Part shown: piece by piece, positions 47,901 to 56,766 of the stretch | How positions within the stretch are numbered: the first letter of the stretch is position 1 | Layout: each line of letters starts with the position of its first letter | Assembly: GCF_018687715.1 (NCBI RefSeq) | Contig: NC_056758.1 | Location: forward strand, 41,733,967-41,797,966 | Reading direction: 5' to 3' | Source of the DNA: Carya illinoinensis | Taxonomy: Eukaryota > Streptophyta > Magnoliopsida > Fagales > Juglandaceae | DNA: 64,000 nt | The notes under the pieces: model-generated | What the model saw: the letters and a program-made list of their open reading frames with translations, nothing else | Databases searched by the model: none | What the model was told of the DNA's origin: nothing | Made by a program: the position numbers and the translations under genes

Positions 47901-48439
47901 TCAAGGAAGTAGAGTCCCTCTCGTACTCTAGCAACTCCAATCACTGTCCATGTAGCTAGGTCCCGAATGAGACACTGTTTTTGAGAGAAAATAAGACATA
48001 GAGAAGAGTTTTGAGTTAACTTGCTGACTGAGAGAAGATTAAAAGAAAAAGATGGTATGCATAATACTCCATGGAGGGTTAAGGTGTTACTGATCTGAAC
48101 AGTGCCTATATGAGTGACTTGTGCTTTTTCTCCATTTGGCATCTGTACATAAGCTTGAGAAGTTGAAATGATGGAGGAGAGAAGGCTGGTGGAGCAGACC
48201 ATGTGGTCTGTGGCTCCAGTATCCACTATCCATGTGATGTGTTTTGGTTTGTGTGAAATGCAGGTGGTCATGGATGCAAGATGGTGATCATGTTCAGAGG
48301 AAAAAATGAAGGGTGAATGGTAAGTCATCATACCTGCCATGTGAGAGCCGTGAGTGGTAGGGTCAGGCTGTGAGGCATTCTTTCCTTTGCCCGAGTCCTC
48401 TATGCTGAGCTGTGATGTCCGTGAGTTTGCCAAGAGCAT
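44948..48439 (-). CDS. Copia pol: protease, integrase, RT, RNase H
   Basis: A 1163-residue frame in the order expected for Ty1/copia. Protease: WIVDTGATDHM (about residues 70-80). GAG-pre-integrase: LWHFRLGHVSNQRL. Integrase: HCDIWGPY, IVDDYSRMTWIF, IRSDNGAEF and QQNGVVERKHQ give the D, D and E residues. RT: the GCRYVYKTK start, LDVHNAFLHGDLEEEIYMDL, SLYGLKQASRQW and the catalytic YVDDILIGS. RNase H: SDSDWAACPETRRSTTGFCI and CDNQAALHLTKNPMFHERTK. The first Met is only the first after an in-frame TAG; the same frame runs on upstream through two amber codons into gag, so gag and pol were one reading frame. All core motifs look intact, in keeping with recent insertion. Confidence 0.93.
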   Translation of the reverse strand: MLLANSRTSQLSIEDSGKGKNASQPDPTTHGSHMAGMMTYHSPFIFSSEHDHHLASMTTCISHKPKHITWIVDTGATDHMVCSTSLLSSIISTSQAYVQMPNGEKAQVTHIGTVQISNTLTLHGVLCIPSFSFNLLSVSKLTQNSSLCLIFSQKQCLIRDLATWTVIGVARVREGLYFLDSNSLGSFFDQSPATTNSDPSLLSQVQQVSTSQDFHLWHFRLGHVSNQRLNLISSHASDVKCTDFNQCNVCHFAKQKRNPFPNSVSSTSSPFELIHCDIWGPYSQATPQGHQYFLTIVDDYSRMTWIFLMKFKSETRSLLQSFIQMTKTQYNIKVKQIRSDNGAEFLMQEFYNKHGILHQKTCIYTRQQNGVVERKHQHLLSTTRALLFQASLPTKFWGDAVLTAVHLINRIPTPVLNNRSPYELLFSAPPSYSHLRVFGCLCFVSTLKHNRTKLDPRARRCMFIGYPPGVKGYKVYDLDSHKYSISRDIIFHETNFPFQHHHYNSTLAPSPDSILPPIPSDVDFQDPLPTDPSSVNDLNTPSPYSLSTDPPSSPSLPSNPIPSTTLPSPSPAPLRRSDRVKNPPKYLLDYHCNSASSPSSHHSTAHPLEHYLSYTHFSPSHKAYTLSLSSTRDPTTYAEAVLSEHWIKAMADELNALEANNTWTVTTLPKGKKAIGCRYVYKTKLHSDGSIERHKPRLVAKGYTQREGFDFHETFSPVAKITTVRIFLTLAAIHNWYLNQLDVHNAFLHGDLEEEIYMDLPLGFQPKGESITDQNLVCRLHKSLYGLKQASRQWHSKFSTSLIAIGFQQSKSDYSLFTKIHDGQFIALLVYVDDILIGSNDLKTIDSIKTYLHSQFKIKDLGNLKYFLGLEIARSEKGVHLNQRKYTLEILEDAGMLGCKPISTPMELNHKLSHLAADPIIDVTSYRRLVGRLIYLSITRPDITYSVNILSQFMDRPSQIHQQAAHRVLRYLKGSIGQGLLYSSKSELLLRAFSDSDWAACPETRRSTTGFCIFLGDSLISWKSKKQTTISRSSAEAEYRALANTSCEIVWLMNLLQDFNTSHSRPALLYCDNQAALHLTKNPMFHERTKHIELDCHFVREKVLAGIITPIHVSSKLQIADILTKALPTATFLFLLSKMNTLNPCIHLKGESQDSIKLSDKTT

Positions 48440-48517
48440 GAGTTGCCGAATCTAAGTTTGACTCAAAGCTAGTTGGGCAGGTTCTGCTGCATTGCCATTA
48501 GAGGGTTGACTGGTGGT

Positions 48518-49432
48518 CTAATTTGCCAAGTGATTGTTTCCTTGTTTGGTCTTTGTAAACTTGAAGTCAGGAGGGAATCCAATCAACCGATAACACTTAT
48601 CCTTAGTGTGTCCAGTTTTCCCACAATTGTAACAAGTGATGTCAAACTTATCTCTCTTCCTTGTTTGATGGTGAGATGCTGCCAAAGCACAAGATTCTGC
48701 AGCAGGGAGAATGGCAACCCGAGCTTGCCTCTGTCTCTCCTCTTGAAGCACCAATGAGAAGGCCTTGTCAAGTGGAGTCATGGGGCTCATGATGATGATT
48801 TGACCTTGAATGCCATCATATGTCTCGTTTAAGCCCATAAGGAACTTAAAAACATGGTCTATTTGTTCCCTTTTTTCAACAGAAATGAGTGCATCACAAG
48901 TGCATAGACCACATGAGCAGTTTGGTGATGGTCGATAGTTGTGTATCTCTTCCCATACTGCATTCAGTTGGGTAAAATACTCATTTACGGACTGAGTTCC
49001 TTGTATGATGGTCCCAAGTTGATGTTGAAGTTGATAAATCCGAGCATTGTCAGGTTGTGCAAACCTGTCTTTGAGTTTGTCCCATATTTTCTTAGCATCA
49101 CCTATGAAGCAGACATTTGATGATATCTCCTGGGATATGGAGTGAAGGATCCAAGAGAGGATGAGATTATTACATCTAACCCATGGTTCATAAAGATCAC
49201 TAGTTACAGCAGGAGTGATGATGCTTCCATCAAGAAAGCCTAATTTATTTTTGATAGAAAGAGCAAGAGTGAAGGATCGGCTCCATGATAGGTAGTTGGG
49301 GCCAGATAGAGGTGGAGTGATGACTACAGTATTGATGCCATCAGAATGATGAAGGAAATATGGGCTGTTGCTGTCTTCGGATGGTGAGAGATTTCTGGCA
49401 GGAGGATTAACAACAGTTTCCTCTGTAGACAT
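48518..49432 (-). CDS. Copia gag with CCHC zinc knuckle
   Basis: A 304-residue capsid/nucleocapsid frame. The start region (PPLSGPNYLSWSRSFTLALS) and the LKDRFAQPDNARIYQLQHQL segment are typical of the plant UBN2-type retrotransposon gag. The zinc knuckle CYNCGKTGHTKDKCYRLIGF is near the C-terminus. It ends at TAG 48518-48520. The frame continues without shift to a second TAG (about 48452-48454) and then into pol; both are one C-to-T change from CAG. Gag therefore stands alone either through mutation or, less likely, through stop read-through. Confidence 0.92.
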   Translation of the reverse strand: MSTEETVVNPPARNLSPSEDSNSPYFLHHSDGINTVVITPPLSGPNYLSWSRSFTLALSIKNKLGFLDGSIITPAVTSDLYEPWVRCNNLILSWILHSISQEISSNVCFIGDAKKIWDKLKDRFAQPDNARIYQLQHQLGTIIQGTQSVNEYFTQLNAVWEEIHNYRPSPNCSCGLCTCDALISVEKREQIDHVFKFLMGLNETYDGIQGQIIIMSPMTPLDKAFSLVLQEERQRQARVAILPAAESCALAASHHQTRKRDKFDITCYNCGKTGHTKDKCYRLIGFPPDFKFTKTKQGNNHLAN

Positions 49433-49525
49433 GTTGAAATTTGAATGAGAGTTGATACTAGCAGAAGAAAATCAGAATGACGAAGGTGAGCAAAAGAACA
49501 GGTCAAAGATCCTTCTCTGATACCA

Positions 49526-49867
49526 TGTCAGAATTGAGTGAAGAATGAAGAAGATTTGCCATAATCTTGTTGAGAGGAAAATAACGTGAAGTAAGACAAC
49601 AAAGAGATGGAAAGTTTCAGTATATTCAAGTATTCAGTGGGTAAGTTACTTTTCAGAGGAACCCGAGTGTATCATTTATATAGGCTATGAAAGACTAAAT
49701 AAACTAGCTAATAATCCTATACAAGTTGTCCAACAAGAAGCATAAATAAAGGAAGATGGCATGTGGGCACTGTCTTTGACAGTTACATTTCCAAGGGGCT
49801 GGACTGAGATGCTGTAAATTGAGGATTCCTATGTTGTCTTGTCACTCAATTTAATTGAATCTTGAGA
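49526..49867 (-). repeat. 5' LTR of the young copia element
   Basis: 342 bases, followed on the coding strand by the tRNA-Met primer site (49525 downwards) and bounded outside by GCATG. Confidence 0.93.
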
Positions 49868-49920
49868 GCATGGTGGGCTATTCTTCTCTTCCTCCAACCT
49901 AAAATCATTACTACGTACAA

Positions 49921-50477
49921 ATATTAATCTGACAAAAACCAAGATTGAAAAAGAATGAAAAGAAGAGAATATATTCGTCCGTGTTGAGTTTCTTTTTTGT
50001 GAGAGAGTATGAGAGGGAGTTGAAGGGTTGAGATGAGAGAACGAGAAAAGCTTCAGGCTGTTGAGGGGAAAATGGGTCTGAGGATAAAAATGAGGGAAGG
50101 ATGGGGGAAGGGGATCGGGCCAAAAGAAAGAGTGAAACGTTTGGAGAAACGACACCGTTTCCATCAAGAAGGTTGCCATATCATTAGACTGTATGCGCCG
50201 TTTGTGCGCCGTTTGTTTGTTACGGCTGCATCTAGCGTTTTTGTTTTGCAAATGGACTCATCTTCATGTGTCCCTATAATTTTAACACCATCCGTGATGA
50301 TCATCCTTAATTTGAACTTGATAGTTCTAGTTTCTGCTTTGAGTGCAGCTGGGGACTAGACGACGGACGTGATGATTACCTTAAATCCTCCAATATATGT
50401 ATGATATATGTGTCTCTTAAAAGTGTAAAATAAAAGTGCAAGTAGGATAATTACGTGTGGCTACTCCCCCTTCCCCC

Positions 50478-50509
<32 letters not shown>

Positions 50510-51240
50510 GGCCAAAGGCAAATAAAGATCTCCGTACCTTAATCTCCCTCCCTCAATCGATCCATCTCTGTGAACTATTAAACAGAGGGAAATTAAACAG
50601 TCACATCAACTGTACATTTAAGCCTTTACAACAGGCCAAAAACTAATCCAAAAAGTAAAACAATTACAATTAGGGTATTGTTAATGGATTAGTCAAATGT
50701 AAATAATAATTTTGATGAATATAAAATAAATTTAAATTGCTATTTTATTTATATAAGTTTTTACATTGAAATAGTTATTTTTTATTATATAATAATAAAA
50801 TAATATAAAATAAATTTAATTTTAACTATTCACATCAAATCGCTACATTGAATATCAATTTATTTATTATATAGTAATGAGTAATTAATAATTTAAAAAA
50901 TATTTAATTTTTTAATTATTAATTTATTTTATTTTATCATATTTTAATTATTAATTATTAGTTTATTTTATTTTATCACATTTTGTTATTTAATTTAAAG
51001 AAATTTATAGAAGTTTGTGGATGTAAAAAGAGAAAAGAGAGAGTGTTATAAAAAAATAATAAAATAAAATTTGTTATATGTGTAGTATAGACCAAATTTG
51101 AGTTTTTCTTTACTGATACTGTAACTAAAAGTTACAAATTTTATTAATAAATAATCTATTGCAGCTGTGTTTTATATCTAATAATCAAAAAGTACAATAA
51201 ATTTTGAAAATGGCTAATATGGTGAGAATGCTCTTAACAC
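49921..51240. other. Spacer with CT repeat
   Basis: A (CT)n run occupies 50482-50509. Frames on both strands around 49930-50350 have no recognisable domain and may be leftover upstream parts of the gene fragment split by the copia element. From 50650 on, the sequence is AT-rich and featureless. Confidence 0.45.
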
Positions 51241-51411
51241 TCACCAAGAACTGAGACTCCACTTCACCATCAGCAAGATGAAATCTACAGCATAGGTTCA
51301 AGCTTCAACACCCTACAAAGAAAAACGCTAAAGTCAGTTGGCATGCGTAATCGCAGCGAAACCGCTGCCTATATGGAAAATAAAACGTGGCATTTTGTAT
51401 CTTGGGGTTTG

Positions 51412-51616
51412 CTACATACAGTCGCCACATGCAGTCGGCATGCAGTCGGCTGTATGGAATGAATAAAAAAAAAATTATAAAAAAAATTTTTTATATTCAA
51501 ATGGACCTACATGAATTATAAAAAATTATAAAAATAATTTTTTTTTTCTTGTAGGTCCCGTATTAATTTTTTTTTTACAGCCGACTGCACGCCGATTGCA
51601 TCTGCCGAGTGTAAAA
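51412..51616. mobile_element. Palindromic MITE with CAGTCGGC ends
   Basis: The left arm (GCATGCAGTCGGCTGT and the repeats before it) is mirrored by the right arm (ACAGCCGACTGCACGCCGAT). Roughly 38 bases can pair around an AT-rich core that contains GGACCTACATGAAT and its mirror TTGTAGGTCC. It is non-coding. Related ends occur near 44215-44270. No target duplication was fixed. Confidence 0.65.
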
Positions 51617-51940
51617 AATATTTCTCTTGTATCTTCCTCTCTTCAAAGACCCAGTCCCAACTCTCCCCTCCCTTCAAACTCTCCCTCCCTTCGAAGACCC
51701 AGTCCCAACTTTCCCTCCCTGAATCCCTTTGAACCCCAGACTAGACTCTCTCCCTCCTTGAATCCCTTCGTACTCTCATTACCTTTGAACTCTCCTTCCC
51801 TTTGTAAATATTTTTTCATATTTTTGATGCTATGTATGTATTCGAACTCATGTAAGTTAATTATCACGTTGTACTATTTTTTCACCCTCTACATTTCTTG
51901 AAGTGGATTTCATTATGAGCTAGCTGGGAATTAAATTCAA

Positions 51941-52150
51941 ATGAACTGCATGTGCAAGCTATTCAAGAGCGCTTTTTTATTGAAATCGGAAATGGATAAA
52001 CTTCAAGATGAAAACAAAGCCATGAGGGAGCAAATAAAAAAAGCTTGTTGCCCCAACTGCGGCACGACCACCACAAGCCGAAATGCATTAGAGACTATGG
52101 AGGAACAACAGCTAAGAATAAAAAATGCTAGACTCAAGGCCAAGGATTGA
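51941..52150 (+). pseudogene. HD-Zip class IV gene fragment (zipper-loop-zipper)
   Basis: The frame reads KSEMDKLQDENKAMREQIKK, then ACCPNCGTTTTSRNALETME and EQQLRIKNARLKAKD. This is the characteristic leucine zipper interrupted by a CxxC-type loop of class IV homeodomain-leucine zipper proteins (HDG/GL2 type), epidermal transcription factors. The homeodomain before it and the START domain after it are absent, and the frame stops at once, so it is a broken piece about 60 residues long. The full-length source gene is not in this window. Confidence 0.8.
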
Positions 52151-52946
52151 AAAAATAAACACTCACAAGAGAGAGAAAAAGACGAAGAAGAAGAAGTCGT
52201 TTTTCAATTATTTGATATACACAGACCACCCTACTTTTAATTAGCACAAAACTTCTACAATAAATAGATACAGATTTCGTCAAGTGTCTCCATTTTGTAA
52301 ACTGTTCCTAAAACAAGAACTCCCAATAAATCATGAAACAGAAACAAGTTAAAAAATGTGTTTTACCATAACCAAATTTCTAAGAAGCTACCCACATGAA
52401 GATGACCCAATAGAAATCACCTGTGCCAATGAATGTCGTAGTGGTCGTCAAAATCACTACAAAGATTTGCCTTCGAAATCAGGACAAAGATCTTGCTTTT
52501 TCATATACCCAAGACACGAGTCGATGAGTGTTCCACACGAAAAAGAAGACCACTTGAAGATCCAGTTCAATGGCTGCTTACGGACTCATCCACTTGAAGA
52601 GAGAGCACAAATCCACTTGAAAACCAAAGACGAGCTTGAGAAGAAGACCACCAACGCCAAACCTAGTTTCACATGAAGAGAAAAACGTGGCTCTGGTCTT
52701 TCTATTTTCGCTAGTTTTTTTAATATATAGAGGTTAATGTGGCACAACCGACTCCCCCACAGTTACCATCAGCTATTGTGCGCAGAATAACTGCTCTAGA
52801 AATATAATACACAATTCAGCCCTATCATAAGTATCACTCAGTAGCTGGAGGGAAAAGTTCCCACTAGTAATAGGCTAACCATAGTCTTTTCTTTTTGTGC
52901 ATTTTCTAGGGAGGGAATATAAGAGTTATAGATTCATGTTCTTCAT
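52151..52946. other. Spacer with one unexplained frame
   Basis: A + strand frame at 52356-52676 (about 106 residues, rich in Lys, Glu and His) has no recognisable domain and unremarkable composition. I do not support it as a gene. Confidence 0.4.
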
Positions 52947-53089
52947 GGGCATTCACATTGGCCTATGCATCCGCATAGGCAAAACCAGTTTTACATAATA
53001 TTAGCATAAAACCGACCCACATTGGATTCTTCATTTCCAAAATTTTAGCTAACTATAAACAGTAGATTTACAACTTTCCATATCCACTA

Positions 53090-53395
53090 TTTTGTCTCCA
53101 AATTATATTTTAATAGTTATTTCTCTCTCCTCCACACTCTCTCTCCCCGAGACCCCCCCCCAAACGGTAATATCTCTCTCTCTCCCCGAAACCCCCCCCA
53201 AGGGATTATTTCTCTCGAAGCAGAGCTCTCCACACCAAACCCTCCGAATCTCCATCCCTCTCTCGACCCAAACAACCCCACCGGAAGAAGAGAATCCGTG
53301 CACCTCTCTAAGGCGACGGTTGTCGACGGAGCTTGCAACTACTGAAGTGAATCATCCCGGTTGCTGGTTTGCTGAAATTTCTTCTATTTCAGGTA
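53090..53395 (+). promoter_or_regulatory. Likely 5' leader of the trihelix-type gene
   Basis: A CT-rich region with a local duplication (CTCTCTCCCCGAGACCCCCC and CTCTCTCCCCGAAACCCCCC) runs to a candidate donor, CAG/GTATGATTT, at about 53393. The 1.2 kb from there to the start codon would be a leader intron, as is common in plant genes of this sort. Start and donor are inferred. Confidence 0.4.
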
Positions 53396-54419
53396 TGATT
53401 TCTCTGTTTCTCTTCACGGTTTCGGTTAGGGTTTTAGATTAGTGAAATTGTTTTTGTGTTCTGCTGTTGCCATTTCTTCATTTCATGTTTTTATTGGTTT
53501 TAGATTAGGGTTTGTACATTTCAGATCAACCGAAATCGATAGGTTTCTGTTCTTGCCCACTATTATTTCTAGAAAGAGTTTAAACAGAAATTAGGCAATG
53601 AAACCGTGATGATTCCCTGTGTACGAGAGGTTTCTGATTTTAGGTGTGGAGGCAGGTTGGTGTTTATGAAATTGTCTGTGTATCTAGGCAATGAAACAGA
53701 AAATCGTAAAAAAATAAAACTTTGAAGCATGTTCTGAACTCTGTTTTAGTGCTTTTCTTGATTGGAGATTGTTTCATTTTTTAAGGAAATTTCAGTTTTG
53801 CTGTCCCGATTCTCTTTACAAACATCAAGTCATCAAAAGAATGCAACAATGATCAGGGAAAATTTCTTTAAGGGCAGTCAAGAACCCAACAAATGAGCTA
53901 GCTTATAAGGTTCTTTTTTTTCGTGGGGGGTAAAATGAAAAAGACTCAGAGAGAGAGGGGTTGGGAGGGAGAGTTAGAAACATGGGAATTCTAAGAAAGT
54001 TTTCTTTTCAAGGAATATAAAAAGAACTAAAGGAAAATCTAATCTATTAAATCTAATCTTTTGGTTCTTCCTTTATGTTATGAATTGATTTTGTTTTCAG
54101 TGCATGGTCTTAAATTCACAGTACTAAAACAACCTTGCTGGATAAATAAGTTAGATTTAAAGGTATTTTAGTTGCATTATTGGTACCATAATCTGTAGAT
54201 GTTAGTGAGAATCATTGTCGTGCTTGTGCTCCCTGTCTAGTGCTTTTCCTGAAACCTTTTGCTCTTCTTTTGGGATTGTTGACATTAAATTGAGATTGAA
54301 TATAATGAATCATTATAGAGAGAGACACAGAGAAATATGGCAGAGGGATTAAAATCGATGATGCATTAATGGAAGTAATTCTCTTTGTATGGCATTGTCT
54401 TTTGGTTCTGCTTGAACAC

Positions 54420-54546
54420 TTGTAAACTGTTGACCTTGCTTAATATGAATTTTGTAAACTGTTGACCTTGCTTAATATGGAAACATCTTGTAAACTGTAA
54501 ACTGTTTTGTAAACTGTAAACTGATTTTGTAAACTGTAAACTGTTT
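54420..54546. repeat. TTGTAAACTG tandem array
   Basis: At least eight copies of (T)TGTAAACTG lie in 127 bases just upstream of the start codon of the trihelix-type gene. The first two are in a 28-29-base unit containing TTGACCTTGCTTAATATG; the later copies are paired (GTAAACTGTAAACTG). Confidence 0.85.
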
Positions 54547-54600
54547 TTTGTAATATGTGTTGTTTTAGTAACATTTTGTCCTTCAATATTTTGTTGAAGG

Positions 54601-55675
54601 ATGACCACTTTAATTGATGAGGATCCCTTCTTCACCACATTGTTGGAAAGTGGTGAGGGTGGTATAAACAACCCTATTGTGGAGGCTGCTTTCGTTGATG
54701 TCCAAGCGACACAACCTCAACGGGAAAAAAGAGCACCTAAACATAAATCCCAGCGGGGTGTGTCATTTACTATTGAGGAAGATACTCTCCTCATTTCAGC
54801 TTGGCTTAACGTTAGTATAGATTCCATACGGGGGACTGACCAAACCTCCACACAATTGTGGAGTAGAATTTATGATTACTACTCCACTTATAAAAAACCT
54901 AACAGTCAAGAACGATCTGTACCATCGTTGACCAATCGGTGGTCAACCATTCAAAAATGTGTCAATAAATTTTGTGGTTCTATGGCTCAAGTTGAAGGAA
55001 TGCATCCAAGCGGTGCAACCGAGCTAGACAAGGTATAATCGTTTATTTTGTTATTGTGTAAAATTATTTCAGATTTGTCATACTAATTGTTTCTATATTT
55101 TGTAGATTGACAAGGCAAAAATTTTGTATCGAGAGACCCAAAAAACCAACTTCACCTTGGATCATTGTTGGAATCTTTTAAAGAACCAACCGAAATGGCA
55201 AACACACATGGAGACCGTAAGAAGAAGAGACAATGTCTCACGTTCAGGTAGTACTCCAAACTCAATACAATTAGGGGACCCAATGGAAAATGTACCTGTG
55301 GAGTGTGAGAGACCTCCGGGGAAAAAGGTTGAAAAAGAAAGAGAGAAAAAAAGAAAAAGTAGGGAAAGAGAAGATAAAGAATTTAGTGAGGCCTTAAGGG
55401 AAATGACAGATGATAGGAAGATTCTAATGGTAGAGAGAAAAGAAAGCTTAATGAGGGTAGAAAACCGCAATGCTGAGTTATTGGAAATTAAGAAGAAAAA
55501 GGTTGAAATGGAAATTAAGGCTCAAGAAGAAAGATCTATGATATTAGCTGAAAAGAAGAGAAAAAATGATATGGAAATAATGAAATTGGATATTGGGTCT
55601 ATGAATTCTGTGCAGCAAGAGTATTTCCATAATCTTCAAATGGAAATTCTTGAGGAACAAAGAAATAAGGCCTAG
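54601..55675 (+). CDS. Trihelix/SANT-like protein with NAM-associated C-terminal domain (two exons)
   Basis: Exons 54601-55032 and 55106-55675 join in phase 0 (GTATAA donor, TTGTAG acceptor) to give 333 residues. Residues about 48-130 form a Myb/SANT-like trihelix domain: RGVSFTIEEDTLLISAWLNV, then STQLWSRIYDYYSTYKKP and SLTNRWSTIQKCVNKFCG. The second exon is the NAM-associated domain: IDKAKILYRETQKTNFTLDH then CWNLLKNQPKWQ, followed by a long Lys/Glu coiled coil and the SMNSVQQEYFHNLQMEIL end. Databases often mislabel such proteins as 'glutathione S-transferase T3-like'; no GST fold is present. They occur in large copy number next to PIF/Harbinger transposons, and this one is inside such termini. 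It probably binds DNA in the nucleus; whether it aids transposition or is a host gene is open. Confidence 0.85.
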
Positions 55676-55904
55676 GATGGTACATAGTTGTCTTTTTTGT
55701 TTTGTGCAGTTTTTGAATGTGTATTTAAAACAGCCTTGGTGACATTGTAAATTCTGGTTTATATACTACTGGTTGCTATGAACACCAAACCCTTTTTTGT
55801 ACCTCTCTTTATGGGGAGATTGTTTTGTTGGTGGTTGGTGGTGGGTGGGAACATTTTGTTGGATGAATTTTGTTGTGGGTGGGATATTGTTGTATTGCTT
55901 GCTG

Positions 55905-56045
55905 CTTGTTGGTGCTGGAGCCGCTGGAGGACCCAATGGCAAGGCTGTTTTTGTTGCTGCTGGAGGGTGCTGGAGGGTGCTGGAGAGTGCTGGAGCTGCT
56001 GAAGGGTGCTGGAGCTGCTGAGGCTGCTGGAGGGTGCTGGAAATG
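55905..56045 (+). repeat. GGTGCTGGA/GCTGCTGGA repeat
   Basis: Irregular copies of GCTGGAGGGTGCTGGAG and GCTGCTGAAG follow one another about 240 bases after the stop codon of the trihelix-type gene. They generate long Gly/Ala/Cys-rich shadow frames that are not genes. Confidence 0.8.
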
Positions 56046-56627
56046 CAGTTATTTTCTGGTTGCTGAATTTCATATATGCTGAATTTTTTGGTTGCTGAAT
56101 TTGTATAAAAATCAACTTTTTGCAACTTGTATTAAGTTGATTTTGATACATAGAATTAGTCATATGTAAATTCTGAATTTGATATTAGTCAAATGTAATC
56201 TGAAGTTGATATTAGTCAGAAATTATTATATATAGAATGCTGGAAATTTGGATGCATGAAAGGGTGGTATGGATGCAGCACATAGTCTATATTATTTCAT
56301 TGACAGGTTCGGTTTTAATGGATATTATCTATGTACTGGGTACTGATTGCATGTACAAACCAGTACATGGAAATTGCAAGGTAAAAAAATTAATATTAGG
56401 CAAAAAAAAAAAATATATTAAAATAATAATATTTTATTATTATTTTGCTTTAAATATGCATAAGCCAATGTGGGAGTTTTGTTGAAATGACAAAGTGGAT
56501 ATGCAAAAGAGTTAATTTTGCATATGCATATCCATATACCAATGTGAATGCTCTAACATGTCATAAATGTTTTTGAAAGTTTTATGAAAGGATGGAGATT
56601 CATCATCATCAACTCTGGTACTCCCTT

Positions 56628-56749
56628 GCCAAAGGCCAAAGGCCTGATGGGAAGAAATCCCACCTCTAAAAGTGAGGTCTGGGTTCGATCCCCTCCCAAA
56701 ATCTCTAATATATACAAAATTTAAAATAAAAATAAAAAATAAAAATAAA
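56628..56749 (+). mobile_element. tRNA-derived SINE with 17-bp target duplication
   Basis: The insertion is flanked by AACTCTGGTACTCCCTT (56611-56627) and AACTCTGGTAGTCCCTT (56750-56766), one mismatch in 17. It has a box B-like GGGTTCGATCCCC at about 56690 and ends in a (TAAAAA)n-type A-rich tail. Long variable target duplications plus an A-rich tail mean LINE-type retroposition. Box A is poorly preserved. Confidence 0.82.
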
Positions 56750-56766
56750 AACTCTGGTAGTCCCTT

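Larger units (their letters stand above)
44645..49867 (-). mobile_element. Young Ty1/copia retrotransposon (5223 bp)
   Basis: Two 342-bp LTRs (44645-44986 and 49526-49867) differ at only about two sites by eye, and a perfect GCATG target duplication lies at 44640-44644 and 49868-49872. On the coding (minus) strand, TGGTATCAGAGAAGG right after the 5' LTR is the initiator tRNA-Met primer site, and AAAGGGGAG before the 3' LTR is the polypurine tract. The LTR termini on the coding strand are TCTC...GACA, not the usual TG...CA. All coding domains are present in the order gag, protease, integrase, RT, RNase H, broken only by two amber codons. Confidence 0.95.
52947..56553 (+). mobile_element. PIF/Harbinger-like unit with a single trihelix-type gene
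   Basis: The left end GGGCATTCACATTGGCCTAT and the complement of the right end, GAGCATTCACATTGGTATAT, are matched terminal inverted repeats, the G(G/A)GCATTCACATTGG form seen in plant Harbinger MITEs. Just inside each end is a further hairpin: GCCTATGC/GCATAGGC on the left and GGATATGCAAAA/TTTTGCATATGCATATCC on the right. The flanking trinucleotides (CAT and TAA) do not match, so the target duplication is not preserved or the end is off by a few bases. The only gene inside is a trihelix/NAM-associated protein; no HARBI1-type transposase was found in any frame. Confidence 0.7.

Noticed and set aside
54601..55675. Glutathione S-transferase label for the trihelix-type protein
   Set aside because: Similar proteins carry this name in databases, but no thioredoxin-like or GST C-terminal fold is visible; the domains are SANT/trihelix and NAM-associated.
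55778..56082. Three overlapping Gly/Ala/Trp-rich open frames
   Set aside because: They are all readings of the GGTGCTGGAG repeat and have no start context or homology.
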